Below, one piece after another: positions 41,330 to 53,640 of a DNA stretch of 64,000 nt. Source of the DNA: Clytia hemisphaerica (Eukaryota > Cnidaria > Hydrozoa > Leptothecata > Clytiidae); contig CACVBU010000615.1 in NCBI GenBank assembly GCA_902728285.1, positions 2,713,736 through 2,777,735 on the forward strand. The letters are read 5' to 3'. The notes below the pieces were generated by a model. The model saw nothing but the letters and a program-made list of their open reading frames with translations, was not told the origin of the DNA and searched no databases. Positions within the stretch are counted from its first letter, which is position 1. Every line of letters starts with the position of its first letter. The translations under genes were made by a program, and so were the position numbers.

Positions 41330-44300
41330 ATATGGGTGCTGAGAAAAGTTAAGTGTCCAAATACTTTTGGAACAAGTTTTCGTTCCTTCGCTACCTAGCA
41401 GAGGTTACCTTCCTTGAATTGATAAAAAATTCTTGCGGGACGAATCAGTCCGTTACCTTTAATTTCAAAGTTTGGTGAAAATTAATTCAGCCATTTTGGC
41501 AATTGTGGGCTTTTCTAATCGGACAGATATGATACTGATAGTCATATTAACTTTATTGTTTTTTTTCCAGGGGGGGGGGACTTCATAATTTTTGTTTATG
41601 ATTAAAAATCTCAAAAACACCCACGAATTTTGCGGATAGGAGATATAAAAACTTATGGCGGTGAGCTTTCAATTATCACCTAGCTTTTAAAGGAGAATTA
41701 AAGTATATTAATCACATAGAGGGTCAGATTCATTAATCTAGCCTTAAGTAAGCCATCAGCCGAGCTTTTAAATAAAGTAAATAATGTTCCTTTGCAAATC
41801 TGATTTGCGATTCAAGAGAGTACTCTGCACTGTCATTGAATAAAAGACATGAATAAAAATATTTATTTAGGTTTTGAAAACTACAAAATCTTTTTCAGCA
41901 GGGTTTAAAATACAGTTGAATGTATCTACACTTTTTTAATTTTCAATAACTTTACATCTTAGCACTGATAGAATGGTATTTTACCGAAAAGCTTTTGTTT
42001 TATTCAAGTAAGATTCCAATTATTGAAGTTGCGTGTTGTATCAAAACCCCTCTGTCTCTATGAACCTTATGAGAATTTTATGGCCATTTGGGATAATATG
42101 AGGACCTAAGTAAATGCCAATTTGCTTTTAATGAGTGGACTTGCAAATTCTATATTGGTTACAGTTAAAAAATCCTCAGAGGATGCCAAAAATGTCTGTG
42201 TTTTTTCAATAAGAATAAGGGTACTTGCAGTACTCAAAAAATACAAAAACTTTAGGGTATTTTAGTCACCAGGGACGATTATTTGGCTGATTTTTCACTC
42301 ACTAACCCCAAAATATCGCTATATGCAAGAATGTATATTGAAAATACTGTTTTTATTCAGCTGGTCCACAAATAAGGGGGAGATCTCGCTAAAACTTGAG
42401 AAACTTTTCTCCATAACTCGGACGATTGGTTTGAGCTATGGAGACTTTACTGTACTACGTTTTCTCTTCAAAAAGTGTTATTTGAAACCTTTCCAATTGT
42501 GAAATAAAGAAGAACCCTGCAGGAAATTTAATTAATTTGACTTTAAAAGAAACAATAAGTAACCTGTGGATAAAAATTTCAGCACATTTTCGTGTCTCGT
42601 TTGAAACAAGCGATAGCCTAATTAGATATAAAAAAATCACGAATATTTCAAAAGGCCAGTTGCAATTCCGTCATTACCCCTGCATTAGCCTGACAAAATT
42701 CTTGTAGACTCGTTGAAAAATAAATTTTCAACTCTAAAAATGGTTCATTCTTGGCATGAAGGTTTTCTTATCTTGTCTAATTTCTTTTCACAATTTGGGG
42801 AAAATAAGAAAATCTCAATTCCAAGGGTGTAGTCACGAAAACAGCACTGCATGGTGTCCTTAAATCTATCCTATTATTAAAGGCTCTTCCGAAATTTGAG
42901 TTTGATATCTATCAACATAGTATAAGAATACTATGCTATCAAAGACCAAAAGACTTCGTCTCAAGTAATATTTCGCCACTGGCAGATTCAGTGTTTCCGG
43001 GTTAGTGAAACAGGGGTGTCTACTAACCACAAAAAACAAACCAAAGAATCGACAAGGTTTTACTACAGTGATAAGCGGACACCATCATGGAAAAGGGTTA
43101 AGCGTCTACCCTTTAGAAACTTTTGAATTATGAGCTCTAATTTTGGTATTAGACAATGTCAAGGTATCAAAAATATAAATTTTCTGTCCGAAGTGCTTTT
43201 CTAGAGACAAGACATAGGTCACGAAAGAGCTTGAAAAGAAAGGTTGTCGAGACGAGAAAATCTAGTTTTCATGAATCAAATGAGTCTTAGGAGAAATGTC
43301 GATGGTTTACCAATTTTTTTGACCCAGGCAAAATCATTGACGAGATAGCGTTTCAAACATATGTAGAATCAATTTGTACAATCAAACTAAAATCTGTTAA
43401 AAATAATTTAAATTAATCACTTGTAAACTATCACTCGTCCGCTAATTAGAGAAGAAAATATAGGGTTTTGGCCATTTCGTACTAAAATCCTTGCCTGCTG
43501 TGAGTCCGATGTATGTTCGCCTTTTTTATAAGGATCTGGCTAGGCAACGGCCGGGGAAAATAGATTTGTCTAGCTGCAGGAAAATGAAACTAGAATTTTT
43601 CAACGGTTCCAGGTGCTTTAAAATGCTAAAATTATTTTTCATATCCATCTGAGGGAGTCCCATCAGAGGGCTGTCTCACTGTTCTGAACGTGAGATTTTC
43701 ACAAGTGTAGGTCTGCTCGATCCACCTGCAATAAAATGAGGCATATCCTTTTCTTTTCCTTTCAAATAGAAGACGAAAAAATTTAAAACATCATAGCTCT
43801 AAAGATTGATACTTTGGGCTCACCCATATGAATTTTGAATTTGATTGGCCCACTGATACAGGGATTTATTAAACAATTTATGATATTTAATTTCAAAATT
43901 TAATCTTTTAAATTCCTTTTAAGGATACTTAGGATACTTATGTTACAGGAAAAAATCCTCTGGTGAAACATCTTTTTTTCGGGTGATTTCCATTTTACCT
44001 AAGCAAAACGTTTTGAAAAATTCAAACTCATTCTCCAGCAGACTCAAACTCAATATCATGAGAAAAAGATTACCTTTTCGGGGAAAAAAATGTCTGGGTA
44101 TTAATTAGTCAGTCATTAATTTTCGTCACTTTTCCCCAACCAAAATTTGAATTCGTAAATTCGAAGCCAAATATTTATCACAATCTTGTGATCTCACAGG
44201 ACCGTTTTTCCCGTTTCTCTGGCAGACCTCTAAGCCCCGAAAAATTGACGAAAAATGACAAAAATTTAAAACCCGTAAACCACTTAGCAATGCGAAATGC

Positions 44301-44737
44301 GAAAGTCGTGAGTTCGAATCTCAATCCAGTCCTTAGTTTAGTAGTTCGCGTCTTACGTAGGAGATTCACTTTTAGCCCTTCGGGTTTTAACTTTTTTTGT
44401 TAGTCCCTGTCTAAATTAGGACCCGAAATAGTCCACCCAGCGGTACTCTGGGACTGAATAAGTTATCTCTTGTAGAATTGTTGCTGCTGGATGAATTGTG
44501 ATATTTCTAATGTAAACCAATCAATATTGCTAAAAAAATTATGAACACCCCCTGTTATGACCTATTCCCTGTTCAGAAATGCCCTTTTGTTCTTGGCCCT
44601 CTTCATTTTTCTTTAGTTAAAACTAGAATCTCAGAACAGCGATAAATTTTGAAAATCGATGCTGAAAGTGCCAATTTTTTCTGGCGTTAAATGACGTGAA
44701 GTTAAGAGTGAAAATCCTTAATAACTGCTAATTTAAG
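41330..44737. other. interior of the 8.8-kb block, no gene
   Basis: AT-rich; isolated CACCCCTGTCTC-type ends (42052, and inverted at about 43000). A box-B-like GAGTTCGAATCTC at about 44310 hints at another tRNA-derived SINE fragment. No convincing coding exon. Confidence 0.35.
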
Positions 44738-45568
44738 ACACCCCTGTCTCAATGACACAGTGGAAGGGGGTGAAAAATTCACAGGGGTGTCTCTGAACAA
44801 AATGAAATTTCCCCGGGCCCGATTGTAAAATTCTAAAAAGTCACCGGGTTGAAAAGTTTTCACGGGGTAAGAACAAAATTTGGATCAAGTATTGGCATGT
44901 GTGCTTTGATTTTCTAACTATAAAACTGGCACCTCTGGTATATCTTGGCGTTTTTGGATTTCTCTCTCGTTGTATTAATTTTAGGGTTGTTATGATATTT
45001 AAAGCTACAGAAGCATAGCCACAAGCTTTCGTTTCCGGGGAGGGTCAAGAGGGGAAAGATTTTACCTTTTTTAAAAGGGAGTTCACCCCTTGTTTACTAA
45101 ATTGCTGACCTTTTTATATCTTGCGCGCTCGCTTAATACTTTAGAACATTAGTGTTTACCCAAAGTGACGGGCTAACTCCTCTGACATTAAATCTTTTTG
45201 ATTAAATCTGATACAAAGACGATAATAGATGATGAAGTTGATAAAAACTAAATGAAAGCACCGCAAGCAAAAAGTTTTACAACTTTATGGATTATGTGGA
45301 AGGGAAAGCAACCAATAAAGAAATTCTTGATGTTTACCGGGCTTTTACTGTCGATGGATTTTTTGACCGAGGTAATCTGAATAGTGCAAGATTTGAATGG
45401 GGTTGGACTTTAACTTTCCAAACTTTGACCGGGTTTGAAATATTCAATTAATTTTGACCGGGTCACTCATTTTTTCATCGGGGCTTGAAATTAGACTATT
45501 TTTTGCAATTTGTTCTATCGGGTTAACCACCGTGGTGGATCTGACCGGGTCACTGACACAAGGGTGTT
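44738..45568. mobile_element. CCCCTGTCTCA-family element, copy b
   Basis: Left end ACACCCCTGTCTCAATGACA, right end GACCGGGTCACTGACACAAG then GGTGT, inverted relative to each other. Several internal TTTGACCGGGT words. No ORF. Confidence 0.6.
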
Positions 45569-48500
45569 TAAAGCACGAAGAAAAGGAAAAAGTCATACTG
45601 GGTTTTTCGTGGTTAGACGTAATTTAACTCCACGAAAATTCTTTGAAACACGTCGGTAAAGATACTTGAAATTTCTGATATAACAAGATTTTGGGATAAA
45701 ACCAAAACCTGGGTTAATTTTGGCATTTGTTGTTTATCGGTTTCTTTTGATTTTTTCTTATCTTTTATCATTAAACCCTGCATGTTAGAGCTTAGAGAGA
45801 AACTTTTATACTCCATGCTAGTATTATACCACCTCTTTTTATTCTGTTTCATTTCAACAATTTTGGTTAGAGGATTTCGTTCACACCTGACCGAGAATGT
45901 AGGTGAATTTTGAATCATACTTGAAAGATGTAGATTTGAACGAAATTGTGAATTTCCAAAATCCTTTCCCGAGATTTTGATCGATATGCTAATTTTTTTT
46001 TGTCCCTGAAGTTGACTCCCATTTTCGTTATGACCCCCGGAATGTAGGTTTGGTTCTATGGCTTTAAATCTAATAGTAAAATGTTGATATTTTTTCAATT
46101 GGATTAATTATAACAGCAAATTTTAGAAATATTTTGTGGCAAAACAATATTCTCAAGAGCATTTTGTTATTCTGAATTTTTTTTTGTATTTTAACCCCCC
46201 CTAATGTAGGAGAAAAAAATCGGTTGTTGAGTATTCATAGGAAATTATTGTTCTCTAATTGAAATTCGTGCATATTAAAAACAGCGCTCTCATAAAGTCA
46301 TAAGAAATCTTTACTTTTTCAGTAATGATAACTTCAGATTAAACTAATGGAATTGCTTCAAATCTGAAAAACAAAACCGTACATCGAGACAGACCTTTGA
46401 AAGCAGAAAGAAAACCGCTTTTGGCGGACCCTCTATAATTTTCTTGTAAATTTAGGTCAATAGCTCGAAACAATGTTTGCCACATAGGGGGTGGAGATTT
46501 TTTTCTAAATAATTTGGTTGGAACTTTGCATATGAAAAAGATTTCAAAATAATTCCATCATGAATTTCCATGGAAAGTCGATCATTTAGAGACAAGCACT
46601 TCCTAATATACAGGTAAAGAATTATTTCCTTTTTTCAAATTTTCCCTGTTTATAAAAAAAGCCAGTCGTGATAAAACCTGAGACTTCGAAAAAAGAATTC
46701 CTACTGTGAAAATGTTGTTCGTGTTTTACGGAGCCCTTAATTAGATTCATCCACAGCCTGCCCATCTGCCATCTTTTAAACGCTAATTGGATCGTTCAAA
46801 ACCGACACAGAAAGCTCACTTGAGTCCCCCTCGTTCTTTCTCTAAAACATATCGGCCTGTGCTGAGAAGTTTTGATTACTCCTTTTCAGAAAGGTAAACT
46901 CATTGATAATTATTCTCTCATTACTTCCCTTCTCCAAAATAACCTTAATAAGGCTTTTCGATACAGTTTTGAATCTAAAGCAATGAATATATTTCTGAAG
47001 GGATGAGATAACGGTTTTATTATTACCTAGTAAACACAAGTATCGTCAGTGGCCAATGGCATAAAAAAAGTGGATTTCTTTTAATATGGGTACTGATATT
47101 ACATAACTTTCAGGTTAGCAAGTATAGTGAAGATCATGACTCAAGATACTAAGAAGTCTTCAAACGGAATGAGGGGTTTGTAAATATTTCCAATAATAGG
47201 GATAAAGTCAAATGGTGTTTTTAACACTGGAGACGATTCGGGAGGCCTTACCCATCTAGTCCAAGACACGTATATATCATTATGGAAATGATCTCTATCG
47301 ATATCTACTTTTCCATTTTAGGGATGATGGTACTCTCAGAAACAACATAATGAATAACATCGGAGAAAATAAATATATATTCTTTGGTAAGTTGACCATC
47401 TTTCTCGTTTGATTGATAACATAATTACAAAAAATCAGATCTGATTTGCGGAAGAGCAAAGAAAGGGCTGCAAAAACAAATAAATGAAGCCCTATAGCTA
47501 TGGTAGGTAAAGTTCGTTAAATTGAGTAGTCTACCCCTAACACCCCTTTCTCAGTGACCCGGTGAGAGTTTTAAGCTAGTGTGGATAACTGGAATGTGCT
47601 AAAATTCCAAAAAGGGTAGAAGAACTTTTGTTGTTATGGATATAAGTTTTAGCTTAACAGCTCATACATTCAGTGCACTGTCCAAAAATTTCAAAGTTTT
47701 TCCCGATAGAGATGGGATTTCGGTGAAGAATTCCCACTAGGGAAGAAATTTAAGGGTATTTTTATCACAGGGACAACAGTTGTTAAAAAGTTTCTGTAGT
47801 GGGGAGGGAGGTCACCGGGTCCGCAAAGTCTCCTAATTTTTAATTCGAGAAAAAGGAGGGAAAATGAAAGAGATCGTCATATTATGATAAAAACCCGACA
47901 GCATTCCCTCAACGGGGAGAAACACGAGGATAATGTTATCCGGGGAAAATGTTTATTGTTGAAAAATTCATTCACATCAAGAAATTTCGGGTATATTCAC
48001 TTGCATTTGCTCGATCATATTTTGAATTACCAAAGTCTGCAAAACTAACTTTTAGAATACCGTAGATGCACGGATATACGTTTTAATCCTTTAAAACAAA
48101 ATCATTTCATATTCAGATTTGGCAAAATAAAGTTAAATTACGAAAATAATATTTTGGTCAGTGTAGTTGAAGGCCGTGAAATGTTCCCTGGTAAAATTTA
48201 CCTATGGAATTATTTGTCAATTCACATTTTTGTGATTCTTTTATTATTTTTTTCTACTTTAGATAACGAAGTAGCCAACCAAGACTTGCTTGAACGAGTT
48301 GAAAGTGATTATGTGGGTGATTGTGGTGATTACTATGAGACTTAATATTGTAGTTAGTTTTTTATCAAATATTTAATTGTCATCGACATTTTTATCATAA
48401 CTCTATTATTAAAAAAGAAGAATGAACTTGGAAAATAAAATCTTTTCGTTCTTGCTTGCAATAATACCTTCTACACCCAGACTTCAACTTTCCGTGTATT

Positions 48501-48690
48501 CCAAAAGGAATAAAACTCAAGTCTAGATCAAACATAGAATCAAAACTTGAGCCAGAACAAAAATAACATCCAAATGTGCAATCGAAATTTCGGCAAAACT
48601 TAACGTTCAAGAAACACCAAAACTATAAGATATCTGTGATGTTAGAAAAAGGACAAATGAACACGTCAAATCAAGATACCCTCATACACG
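45569..48690. other. interior of the 8.8-kb block, no gene
   Basis: AT-rich sequence. The longest minus-strand ORF (45613-46098) has no domain signature and biased low-complexity composition. A further CACCCCTTTCTCAGTGACCC end lies at 47539. Confidence 0.35.
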
Positions 48691-48725
48691 TTAAATCTAT
48701 GTTAACATATATCATAGGATTGATG

Positions 48726-48938
48726 TCAAAATGAAACGTAAAATCGATGTCTAAAAGAAATGTTAAAATGATACTCGAGGGATATGTTAAAATGATGTTC
48801 AAAAAATAAGTTAAAATGATGTTCGAATGAAATGTTAAAATGATGTTCAAGGGATATTTTAAAATGATGTTCGAATGAAATGTTAAAACTATATTCTAAC
48901 GAAATGTTTAAATTATGTTTGCAAGTAACATTTAACAA
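48726..48938. repeat. 30-bp tandem repeat TTAAAATGATGTTCGAATGA
   Basis: About seven copies of a 30-bp unit with AAATGTTAAAATGATGTTC. In the reverse strand it reads as a repeated ten-residue pattern (HFNISFEH), which is why an ORF appears; I regard this as non-coding. It forms the right subterminal array of the 8.8-kb block. Confidence 0.75.
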
Positions 48939-49239
48939 ATCTCTGGGTGAAACATTGAAATGATATTTCAGAATAACATCAAATTGACATCAAGAACAGA
49001 CATAATAAAAATTTGCAAACTAGATGTGAATGTGATGTTAAGATATAACATTATTTCAATGTAAAATTAACGTTATTTTGTTTACTGGGAAGCCTTGATA
49101 TAAAAAAATAAAGTTTAGAAAATATTAGCTTATCAGCCTGCCAAATGTGAATTGATGTGTAAAAATAATTCCAAATGTTCAATCTAAATGTTCAAATGAA
49201 TGTAGAAAACTTGATTCAACTTTGTTCACATATTTCTTG

Positions 49240-50275
49240 AAAACATTTTTTCATTATTATTATTATTATAATGTAACAAAGTTCTAGGCGCACGAGGGCC
49301 TCTGGAACTGATCGTGATTATACGTATTTTACAATTGTCTTGTGTTGAATCTTTTCGGGTGTTTACTCCATGCAGTGTTGAGTCTTTCTTTGAAGACTTT
49401 GACTGTCTTTGCCTCAGCGACATCTTTTGGCAATTTATTCCAGGTTGGTATAGTTCGATAAAAGAAGGAATTCGTTTGTACACCACGGAGTCCATCGCTT
49501 CCAAAGTTTGGAATCATCTCAAAGTTGTGCCTTCTGTTTGGTCGCGTTCGACGGGCTATCTTGTTTGGGATGGTATCTTTTTCATAATAGTTGATGTGCT
49601 TGTAAAGTTGGACCATGTCACAAAAGTGTCTTCTAAACTCGAGCGTAGGAAGATCTAGTTCACGCAATCGTTCTTCATAAGACATATCACGACATTTTTG
49701 AACAAGTTTTGTTGCCCGTCTTTGTACTCTTTCAATCAGATTTACGTGTTTACGTAGAAACGGAGACCATACTGACTGAGCGTACTCCAGATGCGGGCGA
49801 ACAAACGCACACTTCAATGTTTTAAATGTACTTGTACTCATATTTACAAATCCTCGATTGATTATGCCAAGTATCGCGTTTGCTTTTTTGACTTGCTTTG
49901 CAATGTGTTCTTCAAATGTAAGTTCTGAGTCAATGAGGATTCCAAGATCTTTTTCTTCAAAGACGTGTTCCAATTGGCGTCCATCTAGGGAATATGGATG
50001 AGCATGTTTGATGTTTCCAAACTTTCCTAGCGTCAGAACGTAACACTTTTCAGGATGGAATAGTAATAGCCAGTCTTTCGACCATTCTACAAGTGTGTCT
50101 ATATCATTCTGAAGGGAAATAGAGTCTTCGATGCAATTGACTTCTTTGAAGATTTTGGTATCATCAGCAAACAGTAGGATCAATGAGATGACCTTTTCTG
50201 GAAGATCACTGATGTATAGCACGAACAGCATTGGTCCCAGTACACTACCCTGTGGAATACCACTCACAACAGGGT
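49240..50275 (-). mobile_element. 5'-truncated CR1/L2-like LINE with open reverse-transcriptase C-terminal half
   Basis: The element starts at the catalytic-region motif and ends in an ATT-type tail (49244-49266 in plus-strand view). 5' truncation is typical of LINE insertions. It is related to the copy at 22.3-25 kb, same strand. Confidence 0.85.
49329..50267 (-). pseudogene. LINE reverse transcriptase, C-terminal half (312 codons open)
   Basis: [84 protein letters not shown] and TIPTWNKLPKDVAEAKTV give the complete series from the motif before the catalytic Asp pair to the C-terminus. There is no stop or frameshift over 312 codons, so this is younger than the copy at 22-25 kb, but the finger and endonuclease parts are absent. 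Confidence 0.85.
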
Positions 50276-50776
50276 CTGTTCATCTCATCTCTTCATACCA
50301 CACTCACGCCTTATGATATGTGATTGAATGAGAGTGCAAAAAGCTGAAAAGTGAGATATCTGATATGCGAGCTCTCGAATGCTCACGGGAGACATTAATT
50401 GATAAATATAAAAAACTAATTGACAAGTGACGTTATAATGACCTATGCGTATAATGAATTTTTTTTAATTGCTTTTCTTATAAATAAAATGATATCTTTT
50501 GCACGTTCGTGCTACATTCCCCCAACGTGGAAAAGTGAAATGTGAATCCATCCAGAAACAGTTCAGTTCTTAAACATTGCATTGAGTTCTTGCAAAATGT
50601 CCATTTCATCAACATGATTAATGACAACTAAATCTCTGACACATCTGGTAGTTTTGCAGTTTCATTTGAATTGACATACTCAACATCAACTTTACGAAAT
50701 TTACCGTCCTTACTAACATGAACATTTCGTATTCTTCCAAGATGATACGTCTTGGCAATGGAAGAATCGTTCTTAA

Positions 50777-51335
50777 CCCTATTCATACTAGGCTTTTAGG
50801 GGCGGTTCAGAACTAGGGGGGGGGGCTTTTCCTGTACCACCCCTTAACATTTGATCTAGTGGGTCTTTTTGGATGAAATTTGGCACACAAGATCCTTGTG
50901 ACGTAAGGTAAATTATGACAAAAAATTTTTTTGATGACGTCACTCATTATGCCCAAAGTGAGCAAAAACCGAAAATTTCCTTTGTTCTTATAAATAGCTA
51001 TTGTATTCTAACAAAGGCTTTAGAAAAAAGTTGCCTGAGTTTAAAATGCTTATTTTATCCTAAATATTCAATAAATTACGGTTTAAACGATATATTTGAC
51101 AATGAAAATAAATTTGTATTGGAAAAGTGTCAATTTTTGTGACACCTTACTGTCAGAAATGTCATCATGCTCAAGGTGTGAAAATATTTAGGTGTCAAAT
51201 TTTTTTTTATTTTGAAGCTAAATAAAAGTTAGGAATTTACAGAAAATTTCACGGCAAAAGCTCTATTATTTCAGGGGCTATTAGCAATAGTTTGACCTCC
51301 GAACAGAAAGAGCCCCCCCCCTAGTACGAATAGGG
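50777..51335. mobile_element. piggyBac-like MITE, TTAA target, inside BEL/Pao
   Basis: The ends CCCTATTCATACTAGG and, inverted, CCCTATTCGTACTAGG are flanked by TTAA on both sides (50773-50776, 51336-51339). TTAA duplication with CCC...GGG ends is the hallmark of piggyBac. Runs of G (50816) and C (51313) are part of the arms. 559 bp, no transposase. Removing it with one TTAA joins the BEL/Pao frame (GDIVLF and KNDSSIAKTYH). Confidence 0.9.
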
Positions 51336-51339
51336 TTAA

Positions 51340-52119
51340 GGAAAAGAACAATATCACCCTTTTTCAAGTGCTTGTCGTTCTTAAACCAATTTGGTTGTGA
51401 ATTAAGCTTTGGAACATGTGAGATCAACCAATTTTCGAACCACGTGTTGAAGATGTTGATATTCTGTGGATCTTGTTGAATGTTGATGGAACGTTGACTG
51501 GACCGATGGGATCCCTCTCGTTGTTACGTCCGAGAAGAAGTCTGTTGGGTGTAATAAGGTCCATGCTCTCGAAATCAGATGTGATGGAACCAAGTGCGAG
51601 AGGCATGTTGTTGAGACTGTTCGAAATCTCTGATATCATCGTTTCCCATTGAAGGATTGATAGTCGTGAAATCGTCCTCTCGATAGATCTTGAAATCTCC
51701 TTGATTTTGTGTTCAACCTTTCCTTGGTAGTTGTGTGCACCAACTGGACTGATGTCGAATTCAATGGAGTAGTTGTGATGAAGTCTGGCTCGTAAGTCGT
51801 GGAAGTCGATTTTGACGTCTTCACATCCTTTGATGATTCGGTTACCAGAGTCGATGAAGAGCTTCTGAGGATAACCATGGTGAGATGCAAATCCTACGAA
51901 CGCTTGAATGAAGGCGACAATACTGTAGTCGTCCATGATCTTGATTGACGTAGCTGAAGTGGTCATGCAACAGAAAACTGTCAACCAAAGCCTGATTGTT
52001 GATCGTCTGTGGTGATTACAGTATGCCTTTACAGGCCCTGCAAGATCAATCTGAGAATAATAAAATGCACGGGCAATTGTTAATTGAGGAGACGAGAGCT
52101 TGCCCATTTCAATGCTCAC
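51340..52119 (-). pseudogene. BEL/Pao integrase and C-terminal region
   Basis: The integrase core shows IDLAGPVKAY (first Asp), LFIDSGNRI (second Asp) and GKVEHKIKE (Glu) in the right order, then NNMPLALGS and TPNRLLLGR. A TGA lies just upstream in the zinc-binding part (RNCT-stop-CRYIEKK). After 51424 the frame passes, with shifts, into the DUF5641-like tail (KHLKKGDIVLF). The integrase core itself is uninterrupted. Confidence 0.8.
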
Positions 52120-52228
52120 AGTCTTCTTCTCGATGTACCGACATCAAGTACAGTTTCGTTTGATACGTTTGACAATTTCACCTCTGGAGGCACCAATGGT
52201 CTTCGTTCAATTTAACCGTATTATACAT

Positions 52229-52502
52229 TGGGCTTTTCCAGAAAAAAAACGTGCACCCCCTGTTGAGGAGGTCCAACCTTTTCTGACCTACCCCATGGAA
52301 TTCCAGGCAATTTTAGGATCATACCCCTCTGGAATTCCGAATTTTTACAAATTTTCAATCATTACCCCCTTGGAATTCCGCTTATTTTTGACGGATTTTC
52401 GTCTACCCTTATGGAATTCCACTGCATTTCAAACCTTACCCCCTTGGAATGGAAATGGACCTCCTCAACAGGGGGTGCACGATTCTTTTCTGGAAAAGCC
52501 CA
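52229..52502. mobile_element. TGGGCTTTTCCAG MITE, copy 2, inside BEL/Pao
   Basis: Same family as 20562-20827, inverted. TIRs extend from TGGGCTTTTCCAGAAAAAAA through GTGCACCCCCTGTTGAGGAG, mirrored at the right. Four internal GGAATTCC units. It disrupts the region between protease and integrase. Confidence 0.85.
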
Positions 52503-52812
52503 TTTTACTTACATCTGTATGATAACCAATGCGTCCGATACTCCAACGGATGAGGATTTCAATCATCTTATTCATGTTCTTGCGACCCTTGGCACATATG
52601 TTGTTGAGGCTATATCCACTGCTAGTAGGCTGGGAGGCGTCAAACACTACTCGACAGGGTGTTGAGATGGAATTGGTCTTCCAAACTGCCCTCCATGGAA
52701 TGAAATTCTGGACTGGGTTGTTACATAGTTTGATTTGTTGTTCGTTAGATAGATTTTTGACAAAATCGACATGTCCTAAGTCGTGGAGCTTTTGCTCGGA
52801 GGCGATATGACG

Positions 52813-53490
52813 TCATTCTTGTCGATTGGAAAATTTGAGTGCTTTCCATCGATTGGGATTATGTTTGACTGTCGGGTCGTGTAACAAAGATCCGATGGTT
52901 TGATGCTTTTCGAAGTCGACTTTAACGGATTGATCGATAAGATTTTGTTCGACTTCCTCTTGGATGCTTATGGATTCAATGGTTTCATGATTTTTGCAAT
53001 CTTCGTACGATCGACATTTGATGCAACGATAACTCACTTCGGAACCGGCAGATTCGACCTCGTGGAATCTATTCTCTGCATTGGAGACGAAGATTTGATC
53101 ATTGTGGACGTGGTAGGTGTCTATCACCGAGTCTTTAAAGCCGAATAATGATACATCTGGGTTGATTCGATAGGCAGCTTGATACGCTTTGACCTGACTG
53201 GAGATGAAGCTTGTTTGATTTGTGATACCAACGTGGGCAGCAATTTGATTGAAGACACTATGTGGACCACCGATGACACCACGAGATCCATCACTGTTTT
53301 TGAAGAATGAACGATAGATTGTTAAACCTGATGGAAATTGGAAAATTATCACTGGGTGGTAACGCAGATACTTGATTCCGATGATAAAATCAACATCACC
53401 TCCAATGGATCTTGGAAGTTTTGGTAGTAAGCTGACGTCTTGGTTGGTTTTTCTGAATTTGTCTTGGATATCTTTTTCGACTTCTTCCAA
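52813..53490 (-). pseudogene. BEL/Pao protease region
   Basis: The frame reads LPKLPRSIGGDVDFIIGIKY, IIFQFPSGLTIYRSFFKNSD and GVIGGPHSVF, a segment typical of BEL/Pao polyproteins around the aspartic protease, followed by a linker with CIKCRSYEDCKNH and KHNPNRWKALKF. The active-site triplet of an aspartic protease is not clearly visible. Open over 225 codons. Confidence 0.7.
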
Positions 53491-53516
53491 TTGATGAGTT
53501 GGGAAGGTAGCTGTTA

Positions 53517-53574
53517 GTCGTTATTTGGACGTTATGAATGTCACGCGCACGTTGTTTTGACGTTGTGTGCTGCC
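53517..53574. mobile_element. ACGTT-family MITE, half copy E
   Basis: GTCGTTATTTGGACGTTATG and ACGTTGTTTTGACGTTGTGT are the reverse complement of the left arm of copy A at 3153. Only one arm is present, at the 5' border of the BEL/Pao protease fragment. Confidence 0.65.
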
Positions 53575-53640
53575 TTGTGGTTTCCCCTGAACAACAGTAT
53601 GGGATGTATGAAAAATATAAACTATTACAAGCAGTCAGCA

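Larger units (their letters stand above)
40323..49089. mobile_element. putative 8.8-kb element with CCCAGTAAACA TIRs and subterminal arrays
   Basis: Left end CCCAGTAAACACATGACGTA; right end inverted CCCAGTAAACAAAATAACGT. Inward from each end lie arrays of ATGTCA / GATGTT words: three units of about 118 bp at 40490-40850 on the left and a 30-bp repeat at 48700-48930 on the right. AA is present at both outer edges. No transposase or host gene is seen inside, only smaller MITEs. It may be a giant non-autonomous element or two ends of the same small family that happen to face each other. Confidence 0.5.
50560..53640 (-). mobile_element. BEL/Pao retrotransposon remnant
   Basis: On the minus strand, from protease (53.5-52.8 kb) through integrase (52.1-51.4 kb) to the C-terminal tail (51.4-50.57 kb). 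The reverse transcriptase and RNase H are lost between 52.8 and 52.5 kb. Two MITEs interrupt it (50777-51335 and 52229-52502). No LTRs recognised. Stops and frameshifts show it is dead. Confidence 0.8.

Noticed and set aside
45613-46098. 161-codon minus-strand ORF inside the 8.8-kb block
   Set aside because: Lys/Ser/Asn-biased, no recognisable domain, no splice context, no conserved start.
48726-48938. Protein with a ten-residue repeat (HFNISFEH)
   Set aside because: A 30-bp DNA repeat necessarily produces a periodic ORF; it belongs to the subterminal array.
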